A stretch of DNA of 64,000 bases from Lepus europaeus (Eukaryota > Chordata > Mammalia > Lagomorpha > Leporidae), in the NCBI RefSeq assembly GCF_033115175.1, contig NC_084829.1, positions 132,900,996 to 132,964,995 on the forward strand. The letters are read 5' to 3'. Position 1 is the stretch's first letter; each line of letters begins with the position of its first letter. The position numbers and the translations under genes are program-made. Under the pieces are notes generated by a model that worked only from the letters and a program-made list of their open reading frames with translations, searched no databases and was not told where the DNA came from. Below are positions 23,323-34,229 of the stretch, piece by piece.

Positions 23323-26300
23323 CTCTCTCTGCCCCCTTTTCCTCTCTCTTCTTTTCCCTCTCTCTCAACCCTCCCTCTCTGACTATAATTCTGCCTTTCA
23401 AATAAAACATTCTTTAGAAAAAAAGATAATATTCCACAAGTAGAAACCCATGCTACTATTAATCTCAAGATATTAGAGTTAATAAGAGAATCAATAAAGA
23501 AAAGTATGGAGGCTGCAGTTGTAACGTAGTGGGTTAGTCCACCTCCTGAAACACTGGCATCCCATATTGGCATTGCTTTGAGTCCTGGCTGCTCCGCTTC
23601 TGATCTAGCTCTCTGCTAACGCTCCTGGTAAAGCAGTAGAGGATGGCCCGAGTGCTTGGGTCCCTGTACCCACATGAGAGACATGGAAGAAGCTCCTGGC
23701 TCCTGGCTTCAGATTGGCCCAGTTCCAGCTATTGCAGCCATTTGGGAAGTGAGTGGCATTTGGAAGATCCTTCTCTCTGTCTTTCCCTCTCTCTGTAACT
23801 CTGCCTTTCAAATAAATAAAAATAAACCTAGAAAAGGGAAGGGAAGCCAAGGGAAGGCAAGGGAGAAAAGAAAAAAAGAAAGAAGAAATAAAAGAAAGAA
23901 AAGGCTTTCAAATCCATGATGCCCCAACACAGGCACTGCCACTTTGCACAGAGCCGGCATGAGTTACCTGTCATGTGCATGCTGGTGTTGTGGGTATTTG
24001 CTGCAAGCAGATTGACTCTCATGGCTCTGGCCCAGGCCGAATGGAAAGGAACTGCTGAGAGCAGGGGCAGCGTGTTGTACCACGCAGTAGGGTAGAGAAT
24101 GCTGTCAACCTGAAACTCATCCACCACTACCACAGCTGGGTCATGAGAAAAAATGTCGAAGCAGGTGAAAATCCCAAACTTCCCAAAGGGAGTGTCAAAA
24201 GTCACAAATTCTGAATCCTTGGGGAAATCAAATTGAATTTCAGGTGCAAAAAGATTGTACTGTTAACAAAGCAAAGAAGGGAAAAACAAGTTAAAAAACC
24301 GCTAAATAAGTGTAATCAATATTCATAAAATCTTTCCTCCTATGAGATTTGATGTGCATTATTTAAATTTGTTATACATGAATTTGGATGTCATGCTGTT
24401 ATATAATTGCCTGTGAGTTTTCTTAATGTGACATTAATCAAAAAAACTTCATTTTTCTATAATGAATGAAATAATCTTTATAAATAATATCTAAAATGTA
24501 ACTCTGTCTTAAGTCACACATTGAAATCTCAAATCTTACAATTTTAAGTTTATCTTCCATTGTACTCTTTACATTTCAGCGGCACTATCTGCGTGAAATC
24601 TAACACACATTAAAATAAAATGTATTATGTCTCCCTATAATGCTAGGTTAGTATTAGCAAAGTAAAATAGATTTAAAATTAACTTAGACAATGCAATAGT
24701 TAGATCTTGTTCATTAGTGAGCCACTATCATTTTATTTTTTCAGTCTGGTTGTTATTCCAGAATTTCATTGAACTTAGGCTCATGAGTCCAGCATCTGCT
24801 TTGCTCAGGTTTTATCTGGCCTCAAATGTGCATGCAGGTACCCCAGCATCAGCTGCATCCTGCACCCATCTGCCTCCATCCCCCGCAGTTCACTGAGGAT
24901 CTCTTGTTCCTCCATTTCCTTCCCATGTGCTAGCCCAGCCTGCCTCCTTCAGTCTTTAGCTCGGGAAAGGCATATGACCTGTTTGGAATCCAGGAGTGTT
25001 AAGAACTTTACAGGCTTTTAAGAAAAAGAAATGTTGGCCGGCGCCGTGGCTTAACAGGCTAATCCTCCGCCTTGCAGTGCTGGTACACCGGGTTCTAGTC
25101 CCGGTCGGGGCGCCGGATTCTGTCCCGGTTGCCCTCTTCCAGGCCAGCTCTCTGCTATGGCCCGGGAGTGCAGTGGAGGATGGCCCAAGTCCTTGGGCCC
25201 TGCACCCGCATGGGAGACCAGGAGAAGCACCTGGCTCCTGGCTTCGGATCAGCGAGATGCGCCGGCCGCAGCAGCCATTGGAGGGTGAACCAACGGCAAA
25301 GAGGAAGAACGTTCTCTCTGTCTCTCTCTCTCACTATCCACTCTGCCTGTCAAAGAAAAAGAAAAAGAAATATCTTCTTCCTCTGGATTTTATTCATTAA
25401 GATACGGACATTGTGTTGCTGTAGCCATGTAGCTCTTATAGAAGTCACCTTGAGAAAAAACTGAATTAACAGGCTAAGAGAGCTGGAGGATAGAGGGTAT
25501 CTCCTGAGCCTCGTGAGGAGAGGCTGCCCCTGAAAAGAGACCTAGTTCTGTGATACCTTTATTTTTCAGGAATATATTTAGGAGTTTTCTTCCACAGTAA
25601 TCAAAACAGCCCTGATGGAATAAATGATAACTTCACATGAAATATTAACAACTTGAACCCCAAAACTAATTCTGATACTAAACCATGAGTGAAACAGCAT
25701 TCCTCATTTTTCAGAGACTATGCAAATCATGAAATTATTGCCACATCTGTTTTAAAACTCTGTCACTTGCCATTTTGTGACACATTCAAACTCAGAATTC
25801 TTCTACCACTATATAAAAAAAGGTTTATGGAAAAATAAAATTGAGAAGTTTATTTTGCTGCAAAAAATTTTAAATCATGTTTAGTTTTTCCATAATAAGC
25901 ATTTTCCATAAACTTTTAAGAGACTCCCTTTCAAATAGAATGCAATAATTAAAAGAGGCATCCATAACAGTTCTCTCCCCAGCATTCAACAAATAAACTT
26001 ACACCCATATCACAGGGAAATAAATCATATTTAGTTAAGACATAAAAGTAAGTCTCACCTTGTGGTAGCGTGCTACCAGTTTGCCCTCAGAATCGAACAC
26101 CACATCCGTGTTGTATTGGTAACGGCCATCAGAGGGGCACTGAGGGTCACTGGTGTTGCATGGCTTCTTATCTCCAATATTTGCCACAACATAGATAGAG
26201 TTGTCCCTGGCCAGACAGCTGAGTCTTTCTTGCACTGGTGAGTAGCCAAACCTAATTCAATAGGCATTGCCTCAAAATTATTGTATTTAATGATTTCTGA

Positions 26301-26855
26301 AATGTCAAAATGAGACCTGATTTACCCGTTGCACAACATCTCTAGATGGAGAACCAAGAGAATAGATGTAAAAATCCACATGTGGGACAGACATTTGCCC
26401 TAGTGGTTAAAATGCTGACTAGGTCACCCCATCCCACATGGAAGTACCTGGATTTGATTCTTGGCTCTGATTCCTGACTACAGCTTCCTGCTAAAACATG
26501 CCCTGGCTGGAGCAATGGTAGCTCAAATAGTTGGGTACCTTCCATCCATGTGGGAGACCTGGATTGAGTCCTTGGCTACTGGTTTTGGCCTGGCCCAGAC
26601 CCAGTCATTTTGTACCTTTGGGTACAGCAGGAAGCTGTACCACATGTGCTGGCATCATATAAGGGTGTGTCCCAGCTGCTTCACTTCCAGTCCAGCTCCT
26701 TGTTAATGGCCTGGGAAAGCAGCTGAGGATGGCTCAAATACTTGGGCCCCTGCTACCCATGTGGGAGACCCAGGAGAAGCTCCTATCTCCTGGCTTCAGG
26801 CTGGCTCAGTCATGGCTGTAGCAACCAACTGGGGAGTGAACCAGTGGATAAAAGT

Positions 26856-26886
<31 letters not shown>

Positions 26887-29128
26887 CTCTCACTTTTAAA
26901 TTTTAAAAAACTGGAGGTTCTGGGGCTGGTGCTGCGGCATAGCAGGTGAAGCTGCTGCCTGCAGTGCTGGCGTCCCATATGGGCGCCAGTTCAAGTCTCA
27001 GCTGCTCCACTTCTGATCCAGCTCTCTGCTATGGCCTGGGAAAGCAGTGGAAGATGGCCCAAGTCCTTGGACCCCTGTACCTGCATAGGAAACCCGGAAG
27101 AAGTTCCTGGCTCCTGGCTTTGAATAAGCCCCGCTCCAACTGTTGCAGCCATTGGGGAGTGAACCAGTGGATAGAAGACCAACCCAAGGATGGTCATGTG
27201 TCTTCTATTGTCTTTTTTGAGGATAAATATTACTAACGAAGAAACTGTGGCTTCTTTTTCTGTTACCATTATATTAATACTAGTTTTCTCCCTTTGATGA
27301 TGCAGAGCTGAAAACTTCCTGTTTGAATGAGTGTCTGCAAGTCCCACAATGGTGAAGTTTTACCAGTCACTTATCTTCCCAATTTTAAACAAGCTATCTA
27401 AAGTTAAGTATCAGGTTTACAGAACTCTTTCACTCACAAAGCTCAGTTTTATCAGTCCAGTCAAATAGAGTATAGTTTAGGAGAAGCTGGTAAAATTACA
27501 GCAAATATCTATTCCTTCTTGTTTTGGAAAGAGACTCATAAGCAAGTAGGCATTGAGTCATAGCTTCATGGTTTCCGTTAACACAGATCAAGCAATACTC
27601 AAAAAATATTTTTCCAAGGGTGAAAATCCCCGGGTGAGGTTTGACTCACATAGAAAAACTGGTATGTTGTAGCACTGAACTTGACTTTCCAGTTGACTTC
27701 ATGCAGTCAAATTTATTAAAATTCCTTTTGTGCAATAGATGTCATTCTAAACAGGTGCATGTAATTTAAAATTAGCAAATGAAATGGCTTTCCAAGGCAT
27801 CAATTTCACCATTTGAAGGAATTACACATAAACCATTTTAAAAGCAACTATATCTATTCTATTTCAAAGATATTTCTTATTTATTTTACATATTTTCTTT
27901 AAGAAAATTATGTCTTATTTATAATCATTAATAATTACTAAAATCTCTCAAGGCACAAGAACACAAAGAAATTCAGGCTCAGCTCTTTCTTTTACAAATA
28001 ATAATAATATTAATAGCAACAGCTAACATTGGAGACAGCACTAGAGTGCTTCATGTGTAATACTTCATTTGATAACTCCTGTTCACTCTGTAAGGGAAAT
28101 AGGAGAGTGAATTTTATATCTGCGTTTTATGGATAAAGGGACAGGGGTGTCAAGCAGGTTATATGCCTCACATTCCTCTGCTAACAGATGGTAGAAATGT
28201 GGTGACAGAAGCAGTGCTTTCTTTCTCAAGCCCCATTGATTGCATTGTAAATGATGAGGATAGTAAAGCTCTTGGGAAACATTGACTCATTCATACTTTT
28301 ACATTCTTACAAAGAAGGCAGGTAGTCCTGAATGAATTATCATGTGTTTGGGAGCACCAGGTCCCAGTTATTACAACCTTTTCACTTTGTTGAAGCACAA
28401 AGGCATTTATTATAAACATTGTATATACGCATACCATTCTTTAAAGAAAACTGTTGCAAATCACCAACCAAGCATTGTTATCTCAAGTCATTTACCAAGC
28501 AGAAGACATCCCAGATCATACACATTATGAGGGATTAGAACATTTAAGTCCAGTGTTATGGATTGGTTATTTGTCAGCAAAAATACTAGTAAACATCATG
28601 AATTTGCTATTGATATTTTATATCACCACCACTTTTTGTTCAAAAATCAAAGGACAATGACATGATGTTACCTCTTTGGGTCTCTACATGGAATCCAGTT
28701 CACTTTAGGGTCTGGTATATCCTCCAGATAGGGGTAAATACTCTCCCTGGTGAAAATCCAACCATAGATTCCATCTTCTGGGGTCACAATAATATGTGCA
28801 CCCTGCTCAAAACCAATGAGAACAAAAAGGTTTCTCATAAATTCCAAATACCCACATTCTCATCAAGTTGCAAGTCTACTTTACAACATCCCAGCCAGTA
28901 TAAAAAGGACAATACCTGCTTGGCTGCCAACTTAACTACTTTCTCCAAGACATCTATGTTCTTGTTCATCAGGAGCAAAGCTTCTTCTTTTGAAACAGGT
29001 GTTTCTGTTCTGTTTGGTAGTATAACAGCGTGTTCATACACCGCAGCAGTAAAAGTGTCCAGTGCGCCAACACGCAGAACAAAGAAGGAAAAAATTACAA
29101 CGCAATTTGGAAAATGTGAAGTGATCAT
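19550..29128 (-). CDS. VNN3: VNN3, vanin 3, complete seven-exon gene with intact frame
   Basis: Pantetheinase family member predicted to be secreted. Coding exons: 29128..28916, 28802..28672, 26251..26059, 24259..23968, 21719..21346, 20662..20489, 19678..19550, joining to 1506 nt (501 aa plus stop), the length of the full human VNN3 product. All introns are GT-AG and all phases agree. Signal peptide at residues 1 to about 22 ([20 protein letters not shown]). The nitrilase triad is complete: Glu80 in TPEDGIYGW, Lys179 at the end of RYHK, Cys212 in GIFTCFDIF. The base domain follows from [15 protein letters not shown]. The protein ends LGQGPGKLR with no hydrophobic tail, so no GPI anchor is expected. 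Sequence is closest to human VNN3 throughout, for example [20 protein letters not shown] and APERHYE. Several N-glycosylation sequons (NRT, NTS) are present. No break was found in any exon, which is notable because the human gene is widely regarded as a pseudogene. Confidence 0.95.
20147..20440 (+). mobile_element. Old C-type SINE, + (VNN3 intron 6)
   Basis: GGAGTGGGTGTTTAACCTAG head, CAGCTTCCTGCTAATGCA, no clear tail. An older, non-GC-rich subfamily. Confidence 0.7.
20489..20662 (-). CDS. VNN3: VNN3 coding exon 6
   Basis: 174 nt, 58 codons in phase 0. Translates [20 protein letters not shown], then [20 protein letters not shown] and ends APERHYE. Acceptor GTGTAG|AT, donor GAG|GTAAGA. The frame is read directly from the sequence because no long open frame extends past it. 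Confidence 0.93.
21346..21719 (-). CDS. VNN3: VNN3 coding exon 5
   Basis: 374 nt to codon 401. Begins [15 protein letters not shown] and includes the cysteine-rich [15 protein letters not shown] and [18 protein letters not shown]. Acceptor TGTAG|GC, donor CAG|GTAGAA. Confidence 0.95.
21797..22155 (+). mobile_element. C-repeat SINE, + (VNN3 intron 4)
   Basis: GGGGCCAGTGTTGTGGTGTA head; contains a local 36-bp duplication around 21930-21980 (GAGTCCCTACCACCCACA twice). Confidence 0.93.
22343..22670 (-). mobile_element. C-repeat SINE, - (VNN3 intron 4)
   Basis: Ends GCCACAGCACCGGCCCAT. Target duplication TTAAAGCCAA / TTAAAGTCAA at 22333-22342 and 22671-22680. Confidence 0.94.
23037..23421 (+). 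mobile_element. C-repeat SINE, + (VNN3 intron 4), long CT run
   Basis: CT dinucleotide run at 23270-23320. Target duplication AAAGATAATGTTCC / AAAGATAATATTCC at 23023-23036 and 23422-23435. Confidence 0.94.
23509..23905 (+). mobile_element. C-repeat SINE, + (VNN3 intron 4), purine tail
   Basis: Tail expanded to GGGAAGG/AAAGAAAG sequence up to 23905, ending 62 bp past the exon 4 donor of VNN3. Confidence 0.9.
23968..24259 (-). CDS. VNN3: VNN3 coding exon 4
   Basis: 292 nt from codon 180. Carries the nucleophile in [10 protein letters not shown] (Cys212) and [19 protein letters not shown]. Ends ATGACAG|GTAACT. One codon longer than the VNN2 exon 4 (FAPEIQF against YSEPQF). Confidence 0.95.
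24260..25034. other. VNN3 intron 3, unique part
   Basis: AT-rich sequence without a recognised element. Confidence 0.4.
25035..25364 (+). mobile_element. C-repeat SINE, + (VNN3 intron 3)
   Basis: Young GC-rich copy starting GGCCGGCGCCGTGGC with the GTCGGGGCGCCGGATTC insert typical of one subfamily. Confidence 0.96.
25365..26058. other. VNN3 intron 3, unique part next to exon 3
   Basis: AT-rich; nothing recognised. Confidence 0.4.
26059..26251 (-). CDS. VNN3: VNN3 coding exon 3
   Basis: 193 nt ending at codon 179. Encodes [20 protein letters not shown], then [11 protein letters not shown] and the catalytic Lys as its last codon (RYHK). Acceptor TTAG|G, donor AAG|GTGAGA. Confidence 0.95.
26373..26615 (+). 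mobile_element. Old C-type SINE, + (VNN3 intron 2)
   Basis: GGGACAGACATTTGCCCTAG head, CCACATGGAAGTACCTGG; 3' end lost where the next SINE begins. Confidence 0.65.
26616..26908 (+). mobile_element. C-repeat SINE, + (VNN3 intron 2)
   Basis: 5' truncated or degraded head, CT run 26853-26881, tail TTTTAAATTTTAAAAAA. Confidence 0.8.
26922..27180 (+). mobile_element. C-repeat SINE, +, 3' truncated (VNN3 intron 2)
   Basis: GGGGCTGGTGCTGCGGCATA head to GGATAGAAGACC; no CT run or tail. Third of three head-to-tail SINEs. Confidence 0.9.
27985..28240 (+). mobile_element. MIR SINE
   Basis: Mammalian-wide MIR pattern: ATAGCAACAGCTAACATT, GCTTCATGTGTAATACTTCA, TTTATGGATAAAGGGACAGG, CTAACAGATGGTAGAAATGT. 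Ancient, in VNN3 intron 2. Confidence 0.6.
28672..28802 (-). CDS. VNN3: VNN3 coding exon 2
   Basis: 131 nt, codons 72-114 plus two bases. Begins [15 protein letters not shown] (catalytic Glu80), ends PCRDPKR. Acceptor GAGCAG|GG, donor AGAG|GTAACA. Confidence 0.95.
28916..29128 (-). CDS. VNN3: VNN3 coding exon 1
   Basis: 213 nt, codons 1-71. Signal peptide, then [17 protein letters not shown] and [18 protein letters not shown]. Donor CAG|GTATTG. Confidence 0.95.
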
Positions 29129-29577
29129 AACTAAGATTTAGTTAGGTTATTATGTTTTGCATTGCTGGAAAACTTTTTGTGTTAAATCCCCGCCAGTGAC
29201 TAGCTACTTATATTTTCTCACAAATGTGTTACGCAACTCCACACTGAGAACGGATGTTGTGTAAGAAAACTGACAGCCAGAAGTACAAAACTGGATTTAC
29301 TCAAGTGTTCAGTGCTGTCGTTGACATTATCCAGAAGTTAATCCAACTCTAAATGCAGAATTAATGAGACAACCACATGAGTTTTCCCGAGCCCAAAACA
29401 CACTGGAAATTGAACTGTTTCTTTTAGAAAACATAATTTCCTGATAAAACAATCTTTCCAATGATATAGCCAATATTAGAATATTCTAGAAGGTAGCCAT
29501 CACAGCAACAATTTGTTGAGAATTTTATGCATATGGCCATGACCAACACAAAACAGTGTTTTAAAAAGCACAATTTT
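29129..29577. other. Upstream flank of VNN3
   Basis: Unique sequence that should hold the VNN3 promoter. No canonical TATA box; CATAATAA lies about 20-30 bp ahead of the ATG. Confidence 0.4.
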
Positions 29578-29850
29578 GGGGCCAGCACTGTGGTGTAGCA
29601 GGTGGGGCCGCTGCCTGCATTGCTAGCATTCCCTATGGACACTGGTCAGTGCTCCACTTCTGATTCAGCTCTCTTCTACAGCCTGGGAAAGCAGTGGAGG
29701 ATGGGCCAAATGCTTGGGCCCCTTCACCCATGTGGGAGACCTGAGGAAGACTCTCTCTCTCTCTCTCTCTGCCTCTGCCTCTGCCTCTGCCTCTCTGTAA
29801 CTCTGCCTTTCAAGTAAATAAATAAATCTTTTAAAAAAAGTGAGAGAAAA
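29578..29850 (+). mobile_element. C-repeat SINE, +
   Basis: Lacks part of the middle; CT run followed by four CTCTGC repeats. Flanked by AAAAAGCACAATTTT / AAAAAGGCCCAATTTT. Confidence 0.92.
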
Positions 29851-30129
29851 AAAAAGGCCCAATTTTAGCTGACCTCACAAAATGGTAAAGGAGAACAGAC
29901 ATATCCAATAGTTAGTTGCTAAAGACTGGTCTCATTCTGAAAGACAAATATACACAAAAGTTGGCATGACTTTTGTATTTATTAGAGAATATTGGCAGAA
30001 ACTATGGTTGCTGATTTCTTTTGGAAAATCTGCCTAATAGTCTGAAATAATGGAACTATATAGCTTAACACTTTAACTATAACTTAACACATAGACAGAT
30101 TAGAACATTGTCAGTGATGGCGATGGTGA

Positions 30130-30344
30130 CTGCCAATTGAGTTGCATTTCTGAATTTCCCTTGGATCTGCTGGCACTGCCAGATTCACATGACGAAAACC
30201 AAAGAGTGGAGGCTTTGGATCCACACAGCACATTAGCAGGGAGCTGAGTCAGAAGTGGGGCATCTATGATTGGAACTGGCATTCCAAAATGGGATGCCAG
30301 TGTCCTAGGCAGAGGCTTAACTCGCTCTGCCAGAATGGCTGCCC
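30130..30344 (-). mobile_element. Diverged C-type SINE, -
   Basis: Recognisable from GCAGGGAGCTGAGTCAGAAG to GAATGGCTGCCCT; the tail side is degraded. Confidence 0.7.
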
Positions 30345-30745
30345 TAGTTGTTTTATTTTAACAGGTACATTTAAAGATAGTACATCCCAGGGGTGAGGCC
30401 CTGGTAGTATATAAAGTATCCTGTTGACTATTGTACCTCATCGCCCAATATGGGTGAATATTATATATGGGTGAACAAATGAATATTTAATGAAAAAGAT
30501 CATTACCTGCCAGGCCAGGATATTCTGTATTTGAACATAGCAAATTTTTGAACACTCTTTTTTCTTTTGAAATGAAATTTATTTTAGTATCTTCTACATT
30601 TTAAAACAATAACTCCAGTTTTATTTCCATATGTCAAATTATAAAATGTCTTCTAAAAGTTCACAAAAAATGCATATTATGGAAGAAGTATGATGGATTT
30701 CCAACATTTTGCACCTAAATAAATTTATATTTAATTGCATCTTTT

Positions 30746-31050
30746 GACATTTATTTATTTATTTGAAATGCAGAGTTACAGACAGAGAGAGGTATTCCAT
30801 CCACAGGTTCACTCCCCAAATGGCCACAACAACCTGAGCTGGGCCAATGAGAAGGCAGGGGCCAGGAGCTTCTTCTGAGTCTCCCACGTGGATGCAGGCG
30901 CTCAAGCACTTGGGTCATCTTCCACTGCTTTCCCAGGCCATCAGCATAAAGCTCGATCAGAAGAGGAGCAGCTGGGACATGAACCAGCGCTCATATGGGA
31001 TACTAGCACCACAGGCAGAGGTTTAACCTCCTATGTCACAGTGCCTGCCT
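30746..31050 (-). mobile_element. C-repeat SINE, -
   Basis: ATTTATTTATTTATTTGAAATGC tail side to GTCACAGTGCCTGCCT. Target duplication AATTGCATCTTTT / AATTGCATTTTTC. Confidence 0.92.
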
Positions 31051-31060
31051 AAATTGCATT

Positions 31061-32130
31061 TTTCAACAAACTTTCTGAAGTCCTCTCAGATTTTCCAAGA
31101 GTTCCTAAATTATTTCTTAATTCTTATATTTTTACATATATCATACTTACAAGTTTCTTAAAGCCATATTACAATGCTCTGATGATCTTATGGAATTTTA
31201 TACAGTTCATATGTTGTCTGACTGATAAATTTCCTGGCCTACTTTTGGATTGGATCACCTTGATTGAATGTGAATTGGTTTGAAATATGAAGAGAGTTTC
31301 TATTAAGCTTTAAATATCTGATTCTAGAGCCATTTACTGATTCTTTCTCTCTCTTTCACTTTCGCTCTTGCTGTCACTCTCACTCTCTCCACCCACTGTG
31401 TGTGTTTGTGTGTGTATGTGTGTGTGCTTTGATTTTTCTAATCCTCATTTTTCTAGGATAACTTATAGGTTTTGGATACTGGAGTCTTTTTTTTGTTTGG
31501 TTTCATTCTATAATTCAAATTATCTCAATTCTAATATACTTTTCGGTCATCTAAATATGCCTTTTCCCTTGCTCTTGCTGTTTTTCTTTGTGTTCCTGTG
31601 TCCTGAAATGACATCGATCAGATGTAAATTCATTATAAAAAATATGAGAAGAAGGAAGTATTGCAAGATAGGTGGATTGCTTTGTTCTAAGATGAAAGAT
31701 ATTTTCATACTTCAAGTTGAAATTCCAGTTCTCATCTTGGTCTGCCCGACGTTCTGAATAGAACCCAAAGAAAACACATGGGAATTTCCCTTCACTTCCC
31801 AGTCCTTTATTCCAGGAAATGCACCACCTTCATATCATGCTAATCAACAAACACTTGAGTTAAACATTCATGACCAAATGTCATATGCGTATAGGGGATA
31901 GAGATTACAGATACAACATTTATTTGAAACAAGATATTTGTATATAATCTGAATGACAGTTTGGAGCTATTGTGGGATCAGGAAGTTTAGAGTCTGAAGC
32001 CTTATATTAATATAAATATAACTCTTTCATTTATTTTTCTCTAAAGTTTTAATGTGATTAAATTAAAATTTAATATCAGTGTGGAGGGACTTTTGAAATA
32101 AGGTACATAATGTAACAAAGAAATTGAAAT
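31061..32130. other. VNN3-VNN2 spacer, no gene recognised
   Basis: Contains a short GT repeat near 31397-31428. The 129-codon open frame at 31368-31757 (plus) is mostly low-complexity hydrophobic translation and not supported. Confidence 0.4.
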
Positions 32131-32145
32131 AAATTTTTACCTTTT

Positions 32146-32464
32146 TTAAAAAGATTTATTTATTTATTTGAAAGTTAGAGTTACACAGAGAGAGAAGGAG
32201 AGGCAGAGAGAGAGAGGTCTTTCATCCACTGGTTCTCTCCCCCAACTTGACCACAACGGCCAGAGCTGTGCCAATCTGAAGCCAGGACCTGGGTCTTCCA
32301 CACGGGTGCAGGGGCCCAAGGACTTGGGCCACCTTCCACTGCTTTCCCAGGCCATACTAGAGAGCTGGATGGCAAGTGGAGCAGCCAGGACTAGAACTGG
32401 CACCCAAAATGGATGCCAGCACTGCAGGCGGTGGTTTTACCTGCTATGCCACAGGCCCGGCCCC
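32146..32464 (-). mobile_element. C-repeat SINE, -
   Basis: Target duplication AAATTTTTACCTTTT / AAATTTCTACCTTTT at 32131-32145 and 32465-32479. Confidence 0.95.
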
Positions 32465-32595
32465 AAATTTCTACCTTTTAATTCAACATAAGCTGAGAAA
32501 TGATGTTAAGGAGAAAATAAAAAGTGACTCTTCATTTATCTCAGGCACAAGATTTTTATTGTTGATATTAAGACAAAAAAGTTGAAATGTATTTA

Positions 32596-32884
32596 TAAAA
32601 TTTTTTTATTTACTTGAGAGCCACTAAAATAGAAAGCTCTTATCTCTGGGTCACTCCCCAAATGCCCACAACTGCCAAAACTGAACTTCAGGATGGAGCC
32701 AGAAGCCAAGAACTCATTTCAGGTCTCCCATGTGGTTAGCAGGAACCCAGTTACTTGAACTGTCACCACTGCCTTCTTGGAAACTGGAATCAGAATCTTC
32801 AGACAAGAATCAAAGCCAAGTATTCCAATGTAGCATGTAGGCTACTTAATCAGCATCTTAACTGCTAGGTTAAACACTCACTCT
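32596..32884 (-). mobile_element. Old C-type SINE, -
   Basis: TTTTTTTATTTACTTGAGAG to CTGCTAGGTTAAACACTC, diverged, older subfamily. Confidence 0.72.
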
Positions 32885-33067
32885 TTTAAAGCATCTTCAA
32901 TGTTGCGTTCAGCATAATTTTCCCAAAGGAAAAGTTATGGTAGTTGTTAGAAGTAACAGGAAATCAGATAATAGTGGGCCTTGTAGGCACTATGTGCAGT
33001 TGTTTTTCTTTGGGTGAAGTTGGATGCTACTGAAAAATTCTGGGCAGTTTGTAAAAAAAAATTAGCA

Positions 33068-33071
<4 letters not shown>

Positions 33072-33120
<49 letters not shown>

Positions 33121-33196
33121 TATATATATACACACATATACATATATATACACACACATATATATAATACTATATATATATATACTATATATATTG
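33072..33196. repeat. Compound microsatellite (CT)n-(TA/CA)n
   Basis: About 22 CT units (33072-33115) directly followed by 80 bp of alternating TA and CA tracts. No SINE body on either side. Confidence 0.95.
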
Positions 33197-34229
33197 TAGA
33201 AATCATTAAAACAACAAGAAGTAGATGAATAAAGCACATTTCCATTGTGTCTTTAAACCTTGTGACAATTGTTCATGGCAATTTTAGAAGAGCCAGTTTC
33301 AAGGCTTGTACTAATTTGTTCTCTGGTTTTATTGCATCATGCCAAGAAACTCCTCTAAATAAACAAAGGCTGCACCTGTGGAACATCTGGTGGTAGTATT
33401 CCTTACCCAGTCAATAAAGTGTTTCTGAAAGTGTACTCTCATTAAACTTTGCTTTGGATTGAATTAAAACTTGGAGCTGAGAAAAAGCACTTGAGCAGAG
33501 ACCACTGTAAAGCAGAGAGTGTTAATGCCAAACCACTGATGTGGGCCCCAGTGGTTGTAAGAGACAAAAGAGAGAGGCAATTCTTCTTTTAAATATGTAA
33601 GGGAAAAATTTGGAGGGGAATTTTTTTTTAATTTCTAAATTATGGTAAGAATTATGGTCTTGGCTAACAACAAGAAAGATAAGATGGAACTAAATGGAAG
33701 ATGGCTCTGATTGTCTATCTTGAGCTGATACTCACATATTGAAAGCAATGGTTAAGGAAACTAAATGGTTAATGGGACTTAAAAACACTTAAAATTTCAT
33801 TGGTCCTCCCCTAAATGTTTAATTCCAATATTTGTTGTAAAACCTCTTCTCCATTTCCTTTACCATGAACTTGACTCTGTGAGCAAGAATTATACTCTCC
33901 TTCCACCTCATACTACACTCCTCCCACCTCAACACTGAATCCATGCTATAAACCACTTGTGTTCCCTTAACCATTGCTTTCATTAAGATCCTTCCCATGT
34001 GTACGTAAACTCGAGATAGTCAAGAAGGACCTTCTTTCACTTAGTTCTATCTTGTCTTTGTGTACTGGATCCCATGGATATTGCTTTAGAAGGTCTCTGT
34101 TATTACTACCGTTAATTTCTCTATTAGATATAAAAAGAAAATACAAACATCTTGTTATATTTCCTTCTTTAAAAACAGAAAATGTTCTCTTTATCTGACA
34201 TTCTTTCCCACCCTATGTCTTAGCTTTGT
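33197..34229. other. VNN3-VNN2 spacer, unique sequence
   Basis: No recognised repeat or coding sequence. Confidence 0.35.

Noticed and set aside
28662-29141. 159-codon open frame on the plus strand
   Set aside because: Antisense shadow of VNN3 exons 2 and 1 and the intron between them.
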